Origin: DASYHS01 sp035998295
GTDB taxonomy: Bacteria > Pseudomonadota > Alphaproteobacteria > Azospirillales > Azospirillaceae
Direction: 5' to 3'
Length of the DNA: 53,487 nucleotides
Assembly (NCBI RefSeq): GCF_035998295.1
Contig: NZ_DASYHS010000033.1
Coordinates: 1 to 53,487 of the forward strand
Shown here: positions 15,609-23,536 of the stretch, piece by piece
Layout of the letters: each line of letters begins with the position of its first letter
Position numbering within the stretch: the first letter of the stretch is position 1
The notes under the pieces: generated by a model
What the model was told of the DNA's origin: nothing
Seen by the model: the letters and a program-made list of their open reading frames with translations, nothing else
Database searches by the model: none
Translations under genes and position numbers: made by a program

Positions 15609-16373
15609 TCATCTCGCGAGCCAGCCGCCATCGACGGGGATGACGGCGCCATGCACGTAGTTCGAAGCCGGGGCGAGAAGGAACACGGCGGCGTCGCCGA
15701 TATCCTCCGGCACGCCCCAGCGGCCGGCCGGGATGCGCTCGAGAATCGCGGCGCTGCGGCCGGGGTCCGCGCGCAGCGCCTGCGTATTGTTGGTCTCGAC
15801 GTATCCCGGCGCCACGGCATTGACGTTGATGCCCCTGGCCGCCCATTCGCAGGCGAGCAGCCGCGTGATGCCGAGCACGCCGTGCTTGGAGGCCGTGTAG
15901 GACGCGACGCGGATGCCGCCCTGGAAGCTCAGGAGCGAGGCGACGTTGACGATCCGGCCCGGCCGCCCCTCGGCGACGAGCCGACGGGCGAAAGCCTGGC
16001 TCAGGAAGAACAGCGCCTTGAGGTTCAGGTCCATCACCTCGTCCCAGTCCGCCTGCGTGAGGTCGAGCGCGTCGGCGCGGCGGATGATGCCGGCATTGTT
16101 GACGAGCCCGTCGACCGGCCCCAGCTCGGCCCAGACGGCGTCGAGCCGGGCGCAGGCCCCCGGGACGTCGGACAGGTCGCACCGGACGGGGTGGAACCCG
16201 GCGCCCTCCGCCTCGACCATTGCCGCCGTCCCGTCCATCGGCGACCGGCCGACGCCGATCACCGTGCCGCCCGCACGCGCGATCGAGACGGCGATGCCCT
16301 GCCCGATCCCGGTGTTGGCCCCGGTGACGACGATCCGCCTGCCGGCGAGGCTGAAGGCGGCCGGAACGGTCAT
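15609..16373 (-). CDS. kduD: 2-deoxy-D-gluconate 3-dehydrogenase (KduD), SDR family
   Basis: SDR enzyme of 254 residues that reduces 2,5-diketo-3-deoxygluconate to 2-keto-3-deoxygluconate. Motifs: TGANTGIGQG cofactor loop near residue 18, NNAG near 89, catalytic Ser in ASLLSF, and YTASK; the C-terminal VETNNTQALRADPGRSAAILERIPAGRWG is highly characteristic of KduD. Start ATG overlaps the kduI stop as ATGA, so the two are coupled. Together with KduI and KdgF it forms the complete route from unsaturated uronate to 2-keto-3-deoxygluconate. KdgK and KdgA, needed for the next steps, are not in the window. Confidence 0.93.
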   Translation of the reverse strand: MTVPAAFSLAGRRIVVTGANTGIGQGIAVSIARAGGTVIGVGRSPMDGTAAMVEAEGAGFHPVRCDLSDVPGACARLDAVWAELGPVDGLVNNAGIIRRADALDLTQADWDEVMDLNLKALFFLSQAFARRLVAEGRPGRIVNVASLLSFQGGIRVASYTASKHGVLGITRLLACEWAARGINVNAVAPGYVETNNTQALRADPGRSAAILERIPAGRWGVPEDIGDAAVFLLAPASNYVHGAVIPVDGGWLAR

Positions 16374-17218
16374 CGCAGCGCCTCCATGGGCACGGGATCG
16401 ACGTCGGCGTAGTCGACGTTGTCCCCGGCCATGGCCCAGATGAAGGCGTAGCTGGCGGTGCCGCAGCCGGAATGGATCGACCAGGGCGCGGACAGCACGG
16501 CCTCCTCGTTGCGCATCACCAGGTGGCGCGTCTCGGCAGGCTCGCCCATGAAGTGGAAGACGCGCGCCGCCTCCGGCAGGTCGAAATAGAGATAGGCCTC
16601 CATGCGCCGGTCGTGGACGTGGCAGGGCATGGTGTTCCAGACCGACCCCGGGGCGAGCTGGGTCATCCCGACGACGAGCTGGCAGGTCCTGGCGCCTTCG
16701 GGATGGATGAACTGGAAGATCGAGCGCTCGTTGGACGTCGCCTGGCTGCCGAGATCGACGCGCTTCGCGTCGCCTATGCGGATGTGGCGCGTCGGAAGGC
16801 CCTGATGGGCCGGGGCGCTCAGGAGATAGAACCTCGCCGGCGAGGCCGGGTCGGCCGAGGCGAAGGAGACCGTCTCCCCCATGCCGACATAGATCATGTC
16901 GCGCGGGCCGAGCAGGTAGGGCCTGCCCCCGACCTCGACCGTCCCTTCGCCGCCGATGTTGACCGCCACGAGTTCCCGCCGGTCGAGGAAGCCCTTCGTG
17001 CCGGTCGGCCGGATCGCCGGGAGCGCGATCGGGCTCCCGAGCGGGACCGCGCCGCCGACGATCATGCGGTCGTAATGGGTGTAGACGAGGTTGATCCGTC
17101 CCGGCTCGAACAGGCCGCCGACGTGGAAATGCGTCCGGAGTTCGTCGGTGCCCATGCGCGCCGCCGCCGCGGGATCGATCGCGTAGCGGACGGTGTGGTC
17201 GATGTGGCTCTCTGTCAT
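16370..17218 (-). CDS. kduI: 5-dehydro-4-deoxy-D-glucuronate isomerase (KduI)
   Basis: 282-residue cupin-type zinc isomerase, close to the 278 residues of E. coli KduI. It converts 5-keto-4-deoxyuronate to 2,5-diketo-3-deoxygluconate. Zinc-ligand segment MPCHVHDRRMEAYLYF (H-x-H and Glu) and the later His in PWSIHSGCGT are intact; TNERSIFQFIHPEGARTCQLVVGMTQL is a KduI hallmark. Start set at ATG 17218 (MTESHID); an upstream ATG at 17242 has no ribosome site. Sits between the GntR gene and kduD in the uronate operon. Confidence 0.93.
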   Translation of the reverse strand: MTESHIDHTVRYAIDPAAAARMGTDELRTHFHVGGLFEPGRINLVYTHYDRMIVGGAVPLGSPIALPAIRPTGTKGFLDRRELVAVNIGGEGTVEVGGRPYLLGPRDMIYVGMGETVSFASADPASPARFYLLSAPAHQGLPTRHIRIGDAKRVDLGSQATSNERSIFQFIHPEGARTCQLVVGMTQLAPGSVWNTMPCHVHDRRMEAYLYFDLPEAARVFHFMGEPAETRHLVMRNEEAVLSAPWSIHSGCGTASYAFIWAMAGDNVDYADVDPVPMEALR

Positions 17219-17248
17219 GGGCGATGGGTCTCCGGATGGCATTGGGGA

Positions 17249-18025
17249 TCAGGTCGCGGGCGGGCCGGTCCTGGCCGAGGCGTAGCCGGCCTGCTGCCCG
17301 CTCAGCCGCGCCCGGTAGCGCTGCTGGCTGGCCGACAGGTGGGCGCGCATCGCGGCGCGGGCGGCGTCCGGGTCGCTGGCGGAAATGGCCTTCAGGATCG
17401 CGAGATGCTCGCGCTGCAGTCCTTCCTGGTACTCGCGGCTGAGCGCGCTGTCGGTGCCCCAGGGCGAGGTGACGTCGCAGGGGATCGCCCGCGTGCCGAG
17501 GGCGTCGAGCACCTCGACGTAGAACGGGTTGTTGGTGGCGGCGGCGATCGCCCGGTGGAAGGCGAAGTCGGCCTTGCCGGTCGTCTCGCCGAGCGCCAGC
17601 AGGCGGTCGAAGTCGAAGAACGCCTCCTGGATCTGCGCCTCCTGGGCGCCGTTGCGACGCAGCGCGGCCAGGCCCGCGCTCTCGATCTCGATGCCCATAC
17701 GCACTTCGAGGATGTTGAGCGCATGGGAGATCCTGTTGCCGGTCTCCAGCCCGATCGATCCGAAGGCATGCGCGGGGTGCTGCTTCACGAACACGCCGGC
17801 ACCCTGCCGGGCCTCCACGAGGCCGTCGGCGGCGAGGGTCGCGATCGCTTCGCGGACCACCGTCCGGCTGACGCCGAACATCTCGGTCAGCCGGCTCTCG
17901 GTCGGCAGCTTGTCGCCGGGCGGTATCTCGCCCGACAGCACCTGGGAGCGGATCGCCGAGACCACGCGTTCCGAGAGCTTGGGCCTGCGTTCGGTCTTCG
18001 ACGCCGTCGAGGGCTCCATCGTCAT
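17249..18025 (-). CDS. FadR/GntR family transcriptional regulator with FCD domain
   Basis: 258 residues. The N-terminal GntR winged helix (about 15-80: SERVVSAIRSQVLSGEIPPGDKLPTESRLTEMFGVSRTVVREAIATLAADGLVEARQGAGVFV) is followed by an all-helical FCD effector domain with the metal-ligand-type DFDRLLALGETTGKADFAFHRAIAAATNN and HLAIL histidines. FCD regulators such as UxuR and ExuR sense uronates or their keto derivatives. The gene lies inside the operon it probably controls, between dctM and kduI. Its likely operator is the palindrome at 22453-22477 upstream of uxaC. Confidence 0.92.
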   Translation of the reverse strand: MTMEPSTASKTERRPKLSERVVSAIRSQVLSGEIPPGDKLPTESRLTEMFGVSRTVVREAIATLAADGLVEARQGAGVFVKQHPAHAFGSIGLETGNRISHALNILEVRMGIEIESAGLAALRRNGAQEAQIQEAFFDFDRLLALGETTGKADFAFHRAIAAATNNPFYVEVLDALGTRAIPCDVTSPWGTDSALSREYQEGLQREHLAILKAISASDPDAARAAMRAHLSASQQRYRARLSGQQAGYASARTGPPAT

Positions 18026-18034
18026 TCCGATCCC

Positions 18035-19315
18035 CTACCTGAACACGCCCGGCAGCCAGAGCGAGATCGCCGGGACATAGGTGACCAGCCCTAGCACGAG
18101 AAGGCCGGCGAAGTAGAAGGGCCAGATGCTGCGCATGGCCTCCCAGACGGAAATCCGCGCGACCGCGCAGGTGACGAACTGGACGATGCCGACCGGCGGC
18201 GTGTTGAGCCCGATGCCCAGGTTCAGGACCATGATGACGCCGAAATGCACGGGATCGATGCCGTAGGCCTGCGCCACCGGCAGGAAGATCGGCGTCGTGA
18301 TGATGATCATCGGCCCCATGTCCATGAAGGTGCCGAGAAGGAGCATCAGGACGTTGAGCAGCAGGATGATGACGAGCGGGTCGTCGGAGATCGCGTTCAT
18401 CCATGCGACCAGCGAGGCCGGGACCTTCAGGTAGGCCATCAGCCAACTGAAGGCCGCCGCCGTGCCGATGATGAGCAGCACCGTCGCCGTGGTGCGGACC
18501 GCGCCCAGGGTGGCATGGACGAAGTCGCGCCACGTCATCTCGCGGTAGACGAGGACCGTCACCAGCAGCGCGTAGAGGACCGCGATGCAAGAGCTTTCGG
18601 TGGCGGTGAACACGCCCGAGCGCACGCCCCCGAAGATGATCGCGATGAGCAGGAGGCCGGGCACGGCGACGGCGGCGAGATGCGCCACGGCGACGAGGCC
18701 CGGGAACGCCTCGGTCGGGTAGCCGCGCCGGCGCGCGACGAAATAGGCGGTCGTCATGAGCGCCAGCGCCAGCAGCAGGCCGGGCAGGATGCCGGCGGTG
18801 AACAGGTCGGCGATCGAGATCTTCCCACCGGCCGAGATGGAATAGATGATCATGTTGTGCGAGGGCGGCAGCAGGAGCGCGATCAGCGCCGCCATCGAGG
18901 TGACGTTCACGGCGTAGTCCACCCCGTAGCCGCGCGCCTTCATCTGCGGGATCATCAACCCGCCGACCGCCGCCGCTTCCGCCACCGCCGAGCCGGAGAT
19001 GCCGCCGAAGAGGGTGGATGCCGCGATGTTCACCTGGCCGAGGCCGCCGCGGATATGGCCGACGAGCGACCCGGCGAACGCGACGATGCGGCGCGCGATC
19101 CCCCCGCGCACCATCAGGTCGCCGGCATAGATGAAGAAGGGGATCGCCAGGAGCGAGAAGACGCTCATGCCCGAGTTCAGGCGCTGGAACACGACCAGCG
19201 GCGGCAGGCCCATATAGGCGACGGCGGCGAAGCTGGCGGCACCCAGGCAGAAGGCGATCGGCACCCCGATCAGCAGGAGCACGGCGAAGACGCCGAACAG
19301 TATCCAGAGTTCCAT
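18035..19315 (-). CDS. dctM: TRAP transporter large permease subunit DctM
   Basis: 426-residue membrane protein of the DedA/DctM (TRAP large permease) family with about a dozen hydrophobic segments. Family motifs include FGVFAVLLLIGVPIAF at the start, GGISGSAVAEAAAVGGLMIPQMKARGY, PPSHNMIIYS and the C-terminal GIGLNTPPVGIVQFVTCAVARISVWEAMR. It forms the Na+-driven translocation pathway with DctQ (19319) and the periplasmic DctP (19965). Located within the uronate operon, so import of a uronate or short uronide is probable; TRAP systems for glucuronate and galacturonate are established in this phylum. Confidence 0.93.
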   Translation of the reverse strand: MELWILFGVFAVLLLIGVPIAFCLGAASFAAVAYMGLPPLVVFQRLNSGMSVFSLLAIPFFIYAGDLMVRGGIARRIVAFAGSLVGHIRGGLGQVNIAASTLFGGISGSAVAEAAAVGGLMIPQMKARGYGVDYAVNVTSMAALIALLLPPSHNMIIYSISAGGKISIADLFTAGILPGLLLALALMTTAYFVARRRGYPTEAFPGLVAVAHLAAVAVPGLLLIAIIFGGVRSGVFTATESSCIAVLYALLVTVLVYREMTWRDFVHATLGAVRTTATVLLIIGTAAAFSWLMAYLKVPASLVAWMNAISDDPLVIILLLNVLMLLLGTFMDMGPMIIITTPIFLPVAQAYGIDPVHFGVIMVLNLGIGLNTPPVGIVQFVTCAVARISVWEAMRSIWPFYFAGLLVLGLVTYVPAISLWLPGVFR

Positions 19316-19318
19316 GGC

Positions 19319-19897
19319 TCAGCCCCTCGCCTGCGCGGCGCCGGCCGCCTCTTCGCGCTCCCCGGCGGCCGGCGCCTCGTCGAGCTCCTGGTCCACCGGC
19401 GCGCCGCCGAGACGCAGCGCGATGCGCTCCAGCGCGAAGAGCGCGATCAGGACGCCGCCGACGACGACGGGGAGATAGTCGAAGGCGCCCGAAATGCCGA
19501 GCGAAGGCAGGGTCGAGCCCCAGGTCAGCGCGGCGAGCTGGCCTCCGTACCAGACCATGCCGGCGCCGAAGGCGAGGACGACGAGATCCGAGATCGTGCG
19601 CAGGACCCCCTTGGCGCCCCGCGGCAGCAGATAGACGAGCACGTCGAAGCCGAGATGGTTGTTCTCGCGCACGCCCGCGGCGGCGCCGAGCAGGATGAAC
19701 CAGCTCATCAGCATCACCGCGCCGGGCTCGGTCCAGCTCGGCGAACGGTTGAGCACGTAGCGCCCGTAGACCTGCCAGGCGACGACCGCGGTCATCAGGA
19801 CCAGGCCGGCGCCGGCCGCCCACAGCGCGACCGTGCTGACCGCCGACAGCACGCGCGCGACGCGCGCCATGACGCCCTTCCCAGGACCGTCCTGCAT
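19319..19897 (-). CDS. dctQ: TRAP transporter small permease subunit DctQ
   Basis: 192-residue protein with four predicted membrane helices and the DctQ pattern VVAWQVYGRYVLNRSPSWTEPGAVMLMSWFILLGAAAGVRENNHLGFDVL. It partners DctM, whose start is three bases after this stop. ATG 19897 is chosen because GGGGAGGGG precedes it; ATGs at 19933 and 19870 are alternatives. The C-terminal tail after the last helix is Glu/Ala-rich. Confidence 0.9.
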   Translation of the reverse strand: MQDGPGKGVMARVARVLSAVSTVALWAAGAGLVLMTAVVAWQVYGRYVLNRSPSWTEPGAVMLMSWFILLGAAAGVRENNHLGFDVLVYLLPRGAKGVLRTISDLVVLAFGAGMVWYGGQLAALTWGSTLPSLGISGAFDYLPVVVGGVLIALFALERIALRLGGAPVDQELDEAPAAGEREEAAGAAQARG

Positions 19898-19964
19898 TTC
19901 GCCCCTCCCCGACGAAAGTGGAGGGCGGCGCAAGCCCGTGGGCCGCGCCGCCCGCGTTGCCGGC

Positions 19965-20942
19965 CTAGCGTACCGCCTGGATCCGCTGCACGAGATCCTG
20001 CAGCTTCGGATCGGTGACGTGCTTCTCGTAGACGGGCGCCATCGCGTCGATGAAGGGCTGCTTGTCCGGGGTGGTGATCTTCGAGCCCGCCGCCTCGACC
20101 ATCGAGCGCGACTCCCGCTCGCGCGCTTCCCACATCTCGCGCTGCCTGGCGACGCTGTCCTTCGCCGCCTGGCGGACGAGCTGCTGGTCCTCGGGCGAGA
20201 GCCGGTCCCAGCTGGACTTCGCCATCACCAGCACTTCCGGAACGATCAGGTGCTCGTCGAGCGAGTAGAACTTGGCGACTTCCGAATGCTTGGCGGACTC
20301 GTAGCTCGGGAAGTTGTTCTCCGCGCCGTCGATGATGCCGGTCTCGATCGCCGAATAGACCTCGCCATAGGGCATGGGAGTCGCGTTGGCGCCGAGCGCG
20401 TTGACCATATCGACGAAGATGTCGGACTGCATGACCCGGAACTTCATGCCCTGCAGGTCTTCGAGCGAACCGATCTCCTTGTTCGAGTTGTAGAAGGAGC
20501 GCGCGCCGCTGTCGTAATAGGCCAGCCCGACCAGGCCGTGCGGCTCGAACGCCGCCAGGATCTCCTCGCCGATCTCGCCGTCCATCACCGCGCGCATGTG
20601 GTCGGTCGAGCGGAAGATGTACGGCAGCGACACGACCCGGGTCTCCGGGACCAGCCCGTTGAACGGCCCCATGGACACGCGGTTGAGGTCGATCACGCCC
20701 GCGCGGGTCTGCTCGATCGTGTCCTTCTCCTCGCCGAGCTGGGCGGAATGATAGACGTCGATCTTGATGCGCCCGTCGGTACGCTCCTCCAGGAGCTGGC
20801 CCATGTGTTTCACCGCCTCGACGGTGGGATAGCCGTCGGGGTGGGTGTCGGACGAGCGCAGCACGATCTCCGCGCCGGCCGACGAGGCCATCAGGGTGGC
20901 AGCCACCGCCGTGGCGGCTGCGAAGCTCAAAGTGCGCAACAT
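19965..20942 (-). CDS. dctP: TRAP transporter substrate-binding protein DctP
   Basis: 325-residue periplasmic receptor. A Sec signal peptide of about 23 residues (MLRTLSFAAATAVAATLMASSAGA) precedes EIVLRSSDTHPDGYPTVEAVKHMG. The substrate-carboxylate-binding arginine of the family is in MKFRVMQSD, and the ALGANATPMPYGEVYSAIETGIIDGAENN motif is typical of DctP proteins. Ribosome site GGGAGG. Lies between uxaC and dctQM in one operon, pointing to a hexuronate or unsaturated uronide ligand; the exact one cannot be read from sequence. Confidence 0.93.
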   Translation of the reverse strand: MLRTLSFAAATAVAATLMASSAGAEIVLRSSDTHPDGYPTVEAVKHMGQLLEERTDGRIKIDVYHSAQLGEEKDTIEQTRAGVIDLNRVSMGPFNGLVPETRVVSLPYIFRSTDHMRAVMDGEIGEEILAAFEPHGLVGLAYYDSGARSFYNSNKEIGSLEDLQGMKFRVMQSDIFVDMVNALGANATPMPYGEVYSAIETGIIDGAENNFPSYESAKHSEVAKFYSLDEHLIVPEVLVMAKSSWDRLSPEDQQLVRQAAKDSVARQREMWEARERESRSMVEAAGSKITTPDKQPFIDAMAPVYEKHVTDPKLQDLVQRIQAVR

Positions 20943-20980
20943 CGTTTCCTCCCGTTCTCCCGTTGGGGCATCGCTGCCCG

Positions 20981-22390
20981 TTAGAGCCGATACGCCTTCT
21001 TGGCGAGCGTATGGGCGAGCTGTTGCGCAAGCTCGTGCGCCTCTTCCTCCCGCAAGCGATGCTCGCAGACGAGGCGGGCGAGGAATGCGCAGTCGACGCG
21101 GCGCGCGACGTCGTGTCGGGCCGGGATCGACGGAAACGCCCTCGTGTCGTCGTTGAAGCCGACCGTGTTGTAGAAGCCGGCGGTCTCGGTGGTCGCCTCG
21201 CGGAAGCGGCGCATGCCCTCGGGGCTGTCGTGGAACCACCACGCTGGCCCGAGCCTGAGGGCGGGGTAGACGCCCGCAAGCGGCGCCAGCTCACGCGAAT
21301 AGCTCGTCTCGTCGAGCGTGAAGAGGATGACCGTCAGGCTCGGCTCGAGGCCGACCAGGTCGAGCAGAGGCCGGAGCGCCGCGACGTAGTCGGTGCGCGT
21401 GGGAATGTCGAAGCCCTTGTCGCGGCCGAACTGCGCCGCCACGGCCGGCGAATGGTTGCGCCAGGAACCCGGATGGATCTGCATCACCAGACCGTCGTCC
21501 AGGCTCATCTTCGCCATCTCGGTCAGCATCTGGGCCCGGAACAAGCGCTTGTCGGCGGCGTCCGCCTTGCGGCTGCGCACGCGGTCGAACAGCGACGCCG
21601 CCTCCGCCAGGGACAGGTTCGCGGTTTCGGCCGTCGGGTGGCCGTGGTCGGTGGACGTGGCGCCGAACTCCTTGAAATAGGCGCGGCGGACGCGGTGGGC
21701 TTCCAGATAGCCGCTCCACGTGCCCGTGTCGGTACCGGCGATCTCGCCCAGCGCGTCGAGATTGGCGTCGAAGCCGTCGAACTCCGGGTCGACGACGGCA
21801 TCGGGCCGGTAGGCGGTGACTACGCGCCCCCGCCAGCCGCTGTCCCGGATCATCGCGTGCCAGCGCAGGTCGTCGAGCGCCCCCTCGGTGGTGGCGATCA
21901 CCTCGATGTTGAAGCGCTCGAACAGCGCCCGCGGCCGGTAGGCCTCCTGTCGGAGAAGCTCGGCGATGCGGTCGTAGTGCCGGTCCGCCGTGGCGGCGCT
22001 CGGCAGGTCGTCGATACCGAACAGGGTCGAGAGCACGTAGTCGAACCAGAGCCGCGTCGGCGTGCCGCGGAACAGGTGGTAGTTCTCCGCGAAGCGCCGC
22101 CAGATCGCGCGGCCGTCGGTCTCGACGGGAGACCCGTCGGGCGTCGGGACGCCGAGATCCTCCAGCCGCACCCCCTGGCTGAACAGCATGCGGAAGACGT
22201 AGTGGTCGGGCACGATCAGGAGCCGCGCCGGGTCCGGAAACGGCTCGTTCAGCGCGTACCACCGCGGGTCGGTGTGGCCATGGGGGCTGACGATCGGCAG
22301 GTCCCGGATGCCGGCGTGGAGTTCGCGGGCGATCGCCCGGGTCCGTGCCTCGGCGGGGAACAGCAGGTCGGGATCGATCGGAGAGGCCAT
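20981..22390 (-). CDS. uxaC: Glucuronate/galacturonate isomerase (UxaC)
   Basis: 469-residue amidohydrolase-superfamily isomerase, almost identical in length to E. coli UxaC (470). It converts D-glucuronate to D-fructuronate and D-galacturonate to D-tagaturonate. Hallmarks are the metal motif VSPHGHTDPRWYALNEPF near residue 30, VRLEDLG, the FNIEVIATTEGALDDLRWH segment and the QIHPGSWRNHS stretch. Start set at ATG 22390 (MASPIDPDLLF), since the frame open upstream to 22459 has no ribosome site and would cover the operator. First gene of the seven-gene-plus leftward uronate operon. Confidence 0.94.
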   Translation of the reverse strand: MASPIDPDLLFPAEARTRAIARELHAGIRDLPIVSPHGHTDPRWYALNEPFPDPARLLIVPDHYVFRMLFSQGVRLEDLGVPTPDGSPVETDGRAIWRRFAENYHLFRGTPTRLWFDYVLSTLFGIDDLPSAATADRHYDRIAELLRQEAYRPRALFERFNIEVIATTEGALDDLRWHAMIRDSGWRGRVVTAYRPDAVVDPEFDGFDANLDALGEIAGTDTGTWSGYLEAHRVRRAYFKEFGATSTDHGHPTAETANLSLAEAASLFDRVRSRKADAADKRLFRAQMLTEMAKMSLDDGLVMQIHPGSWRNHSPAVAAQFGRDKGFDIPTRTDYVAALRPLLDLVGLEPSLTVILFTLDETSYSRELAPLAGVYPALRLGPAWWFHDSPEGMRRFREATTETAGFYNTVGFNDDTRAFPSIPARHDVARRVDCAFLARLVCEHRLREEEAHELAQQLAHTLAKKAYRL

Positions 22391-22452
22391 GTTTTCCGCC
22401 GTGTCGCCACGCGTCCTGGCTTCATCGTCACGCCGTCCGATGGTAATGTCAA

Positions 22453-22477
22453 CATACAAGATATGAATATTTGTATG
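22453..22477. promoter_or_regulatory. Palindromic operator CATACAA-N11-TTGTATG
   Basis: Seven-base perfect arms spaced by 11 bases, in an AT-rich stretch between divergent uxaC and the Gfo/Idh gene. A leftward TTGACA (reverse of 22447-22452) and a rightward TATGAT (22474-22479) flank or overlap it, so a bound protein could control both directions. The FCD-type GntR regulator at 17249 is the obvious candidate. Confidence 0.6.
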
Positions 22478-22503
22478 ATGACTTGTCGAATAGGGAGGAG
22501 AGC

Positions 22504-23520
22504 ATGATCCGCGTCGCCGTCATCGGCCTCGGAATGGCCGTCGCCCCCCATGCCAGGAGCCTGATCGAGCTTCGCGGCCGGGTGGAGGTCGCCGCCGCCT
22601 ACAGTCCCACCGCGGACAGGAGGCGGGCCTTCGCCGAGGCCTACGGGCTGCCGGTGACCGGCGACGTCGAGGCGATCTTCGCGGACCGGACCATAGACGC
22701 GGTGATGGTGCTGACCCCACCGTCCACGCATCTCGACCTCGTCCGGCGCGCCGCCGCCGCGGGCAAGCACGTCCTGCTGGAGAAGCCGCTGGAGATTTCG
22801 CTCGACCGCGCCCAGGCGCTGGTCGCCGCCGCGCGCGATGCGGGGATCACGCTCGGCGTGGTCCTGCAGCACCGGTTCCGGCCGGTCGCGGTCGCGCTCG
22901 CCGACCTGGTCCGGCAGGGCAGGCTCGGCGCGATCGTCGGCGCCTCGGCGAGGCTCTACAACTGGCGGCCGCAGAGCTATTACGACCAGCCGGGCCGGGG
23001 CACCAGGGCGCGCGACGGCGGGGGCGTGCTGCTGACCCAGGGCATCCACACGCTGGACCTGCTGGTCTCGCTGGCCGGCCTGCCGGTCGCGGTGACGGCG
23101 CAAGCGACGACGACCCCGGTGCACCGGATGGAAACCGAGGACCTGGCGGTCGCGGTGCTCCGCTTCGGGAACGGCGCCCTCGGCACGGTCGGCGCGACGA
23201 CCTGCGCCTATCCCGGCTATCCGGACGCCATCGACCTGATCGGGACCGCGGGCACGGCCCGGCTGGACGGGACCAGCCTGTCCGCCCGCTTCCACGACGG
23301 CGGAGAGGTGACGATGGACGACGGGGCGGCCGGCGGCGGAGCGGGCGCCGATCCCATGGCGTTCCCGCACCACCACCACCGCGCCGTCCTGGCCGACTTC
23401 CTGGAGGCGGTCGCGTCCGGCGGCGCCCCGCGGGCCGGCGGACGCGAAGCCCTCGACGTCCACCGGCTCATCGAGGCGATCCTGCGCTCGGCCGCCACCG
23501 GCGCCTGCGAGCCGGTGTGA
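22504..23520 (+). CDS. Gfo/Idh/MocA family oxidoreductase
   Basis: 338-residue NAD(P)-dependent sugar or sugar-acid dehydrogenase. N-terminal Rossmann motif VAVIGLGMAVAPHA, the family's EKP motif in LLEKPLEIS near residue 97, and the catalytic-region GGGVLLTQGIHTLDLL with its histidine. An odd HHHH run (FPHHHHRAVL) lies near residue 290. ATG 22504 is preceded by GGGAGGAG. It is divergent from uxaC and shares its operator region, so it should be co-regulated with uronate catabolism. Because no UxaB/UxuB reductase is seen nearby, it may reduce tagaturonate or fructuronate, or oxidise another sugar acid; this is inference. Confidence 0.88.
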   Translation: MIRVAVIGLGMAVAPHARSLIELRGRVEVAAAYSPTADRRRAFAEAYGLPVTGDVEAIFADRTIDAVMVLTPPSTHLDLVRRAAAAGKHVLLEKPLEISLDRAQALVAAARDAGITLGVVLQHRFRPVAVALADLVRQGRLGAIVGASARLYNWRPQSYYDQPGRGTRARDGGGVLLTQGIHTLDLLVSLAGLPVAVTAQATTTPVHRMETEDLAVAVLRFGNGALGTVGATTCAYPGYPDAIDLIGTAGTARLDGTSLSARFHDGGEVTMDDGAAGGGAGADPMAFPHHHHRAVLADFLEAVASGGAPRAGGREALDVHRLIEAILRSAATGACEPV

Positions 23521-23536
23521 CCACCGGCGGCAGACG

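Noticed and set aside
22391..22459. Longer UxaC beginning at ATG 22459
   Set aside because: The extra residues do not resemble UxaC, there is no ribosome site, and the extension would run through the promoter and operator.
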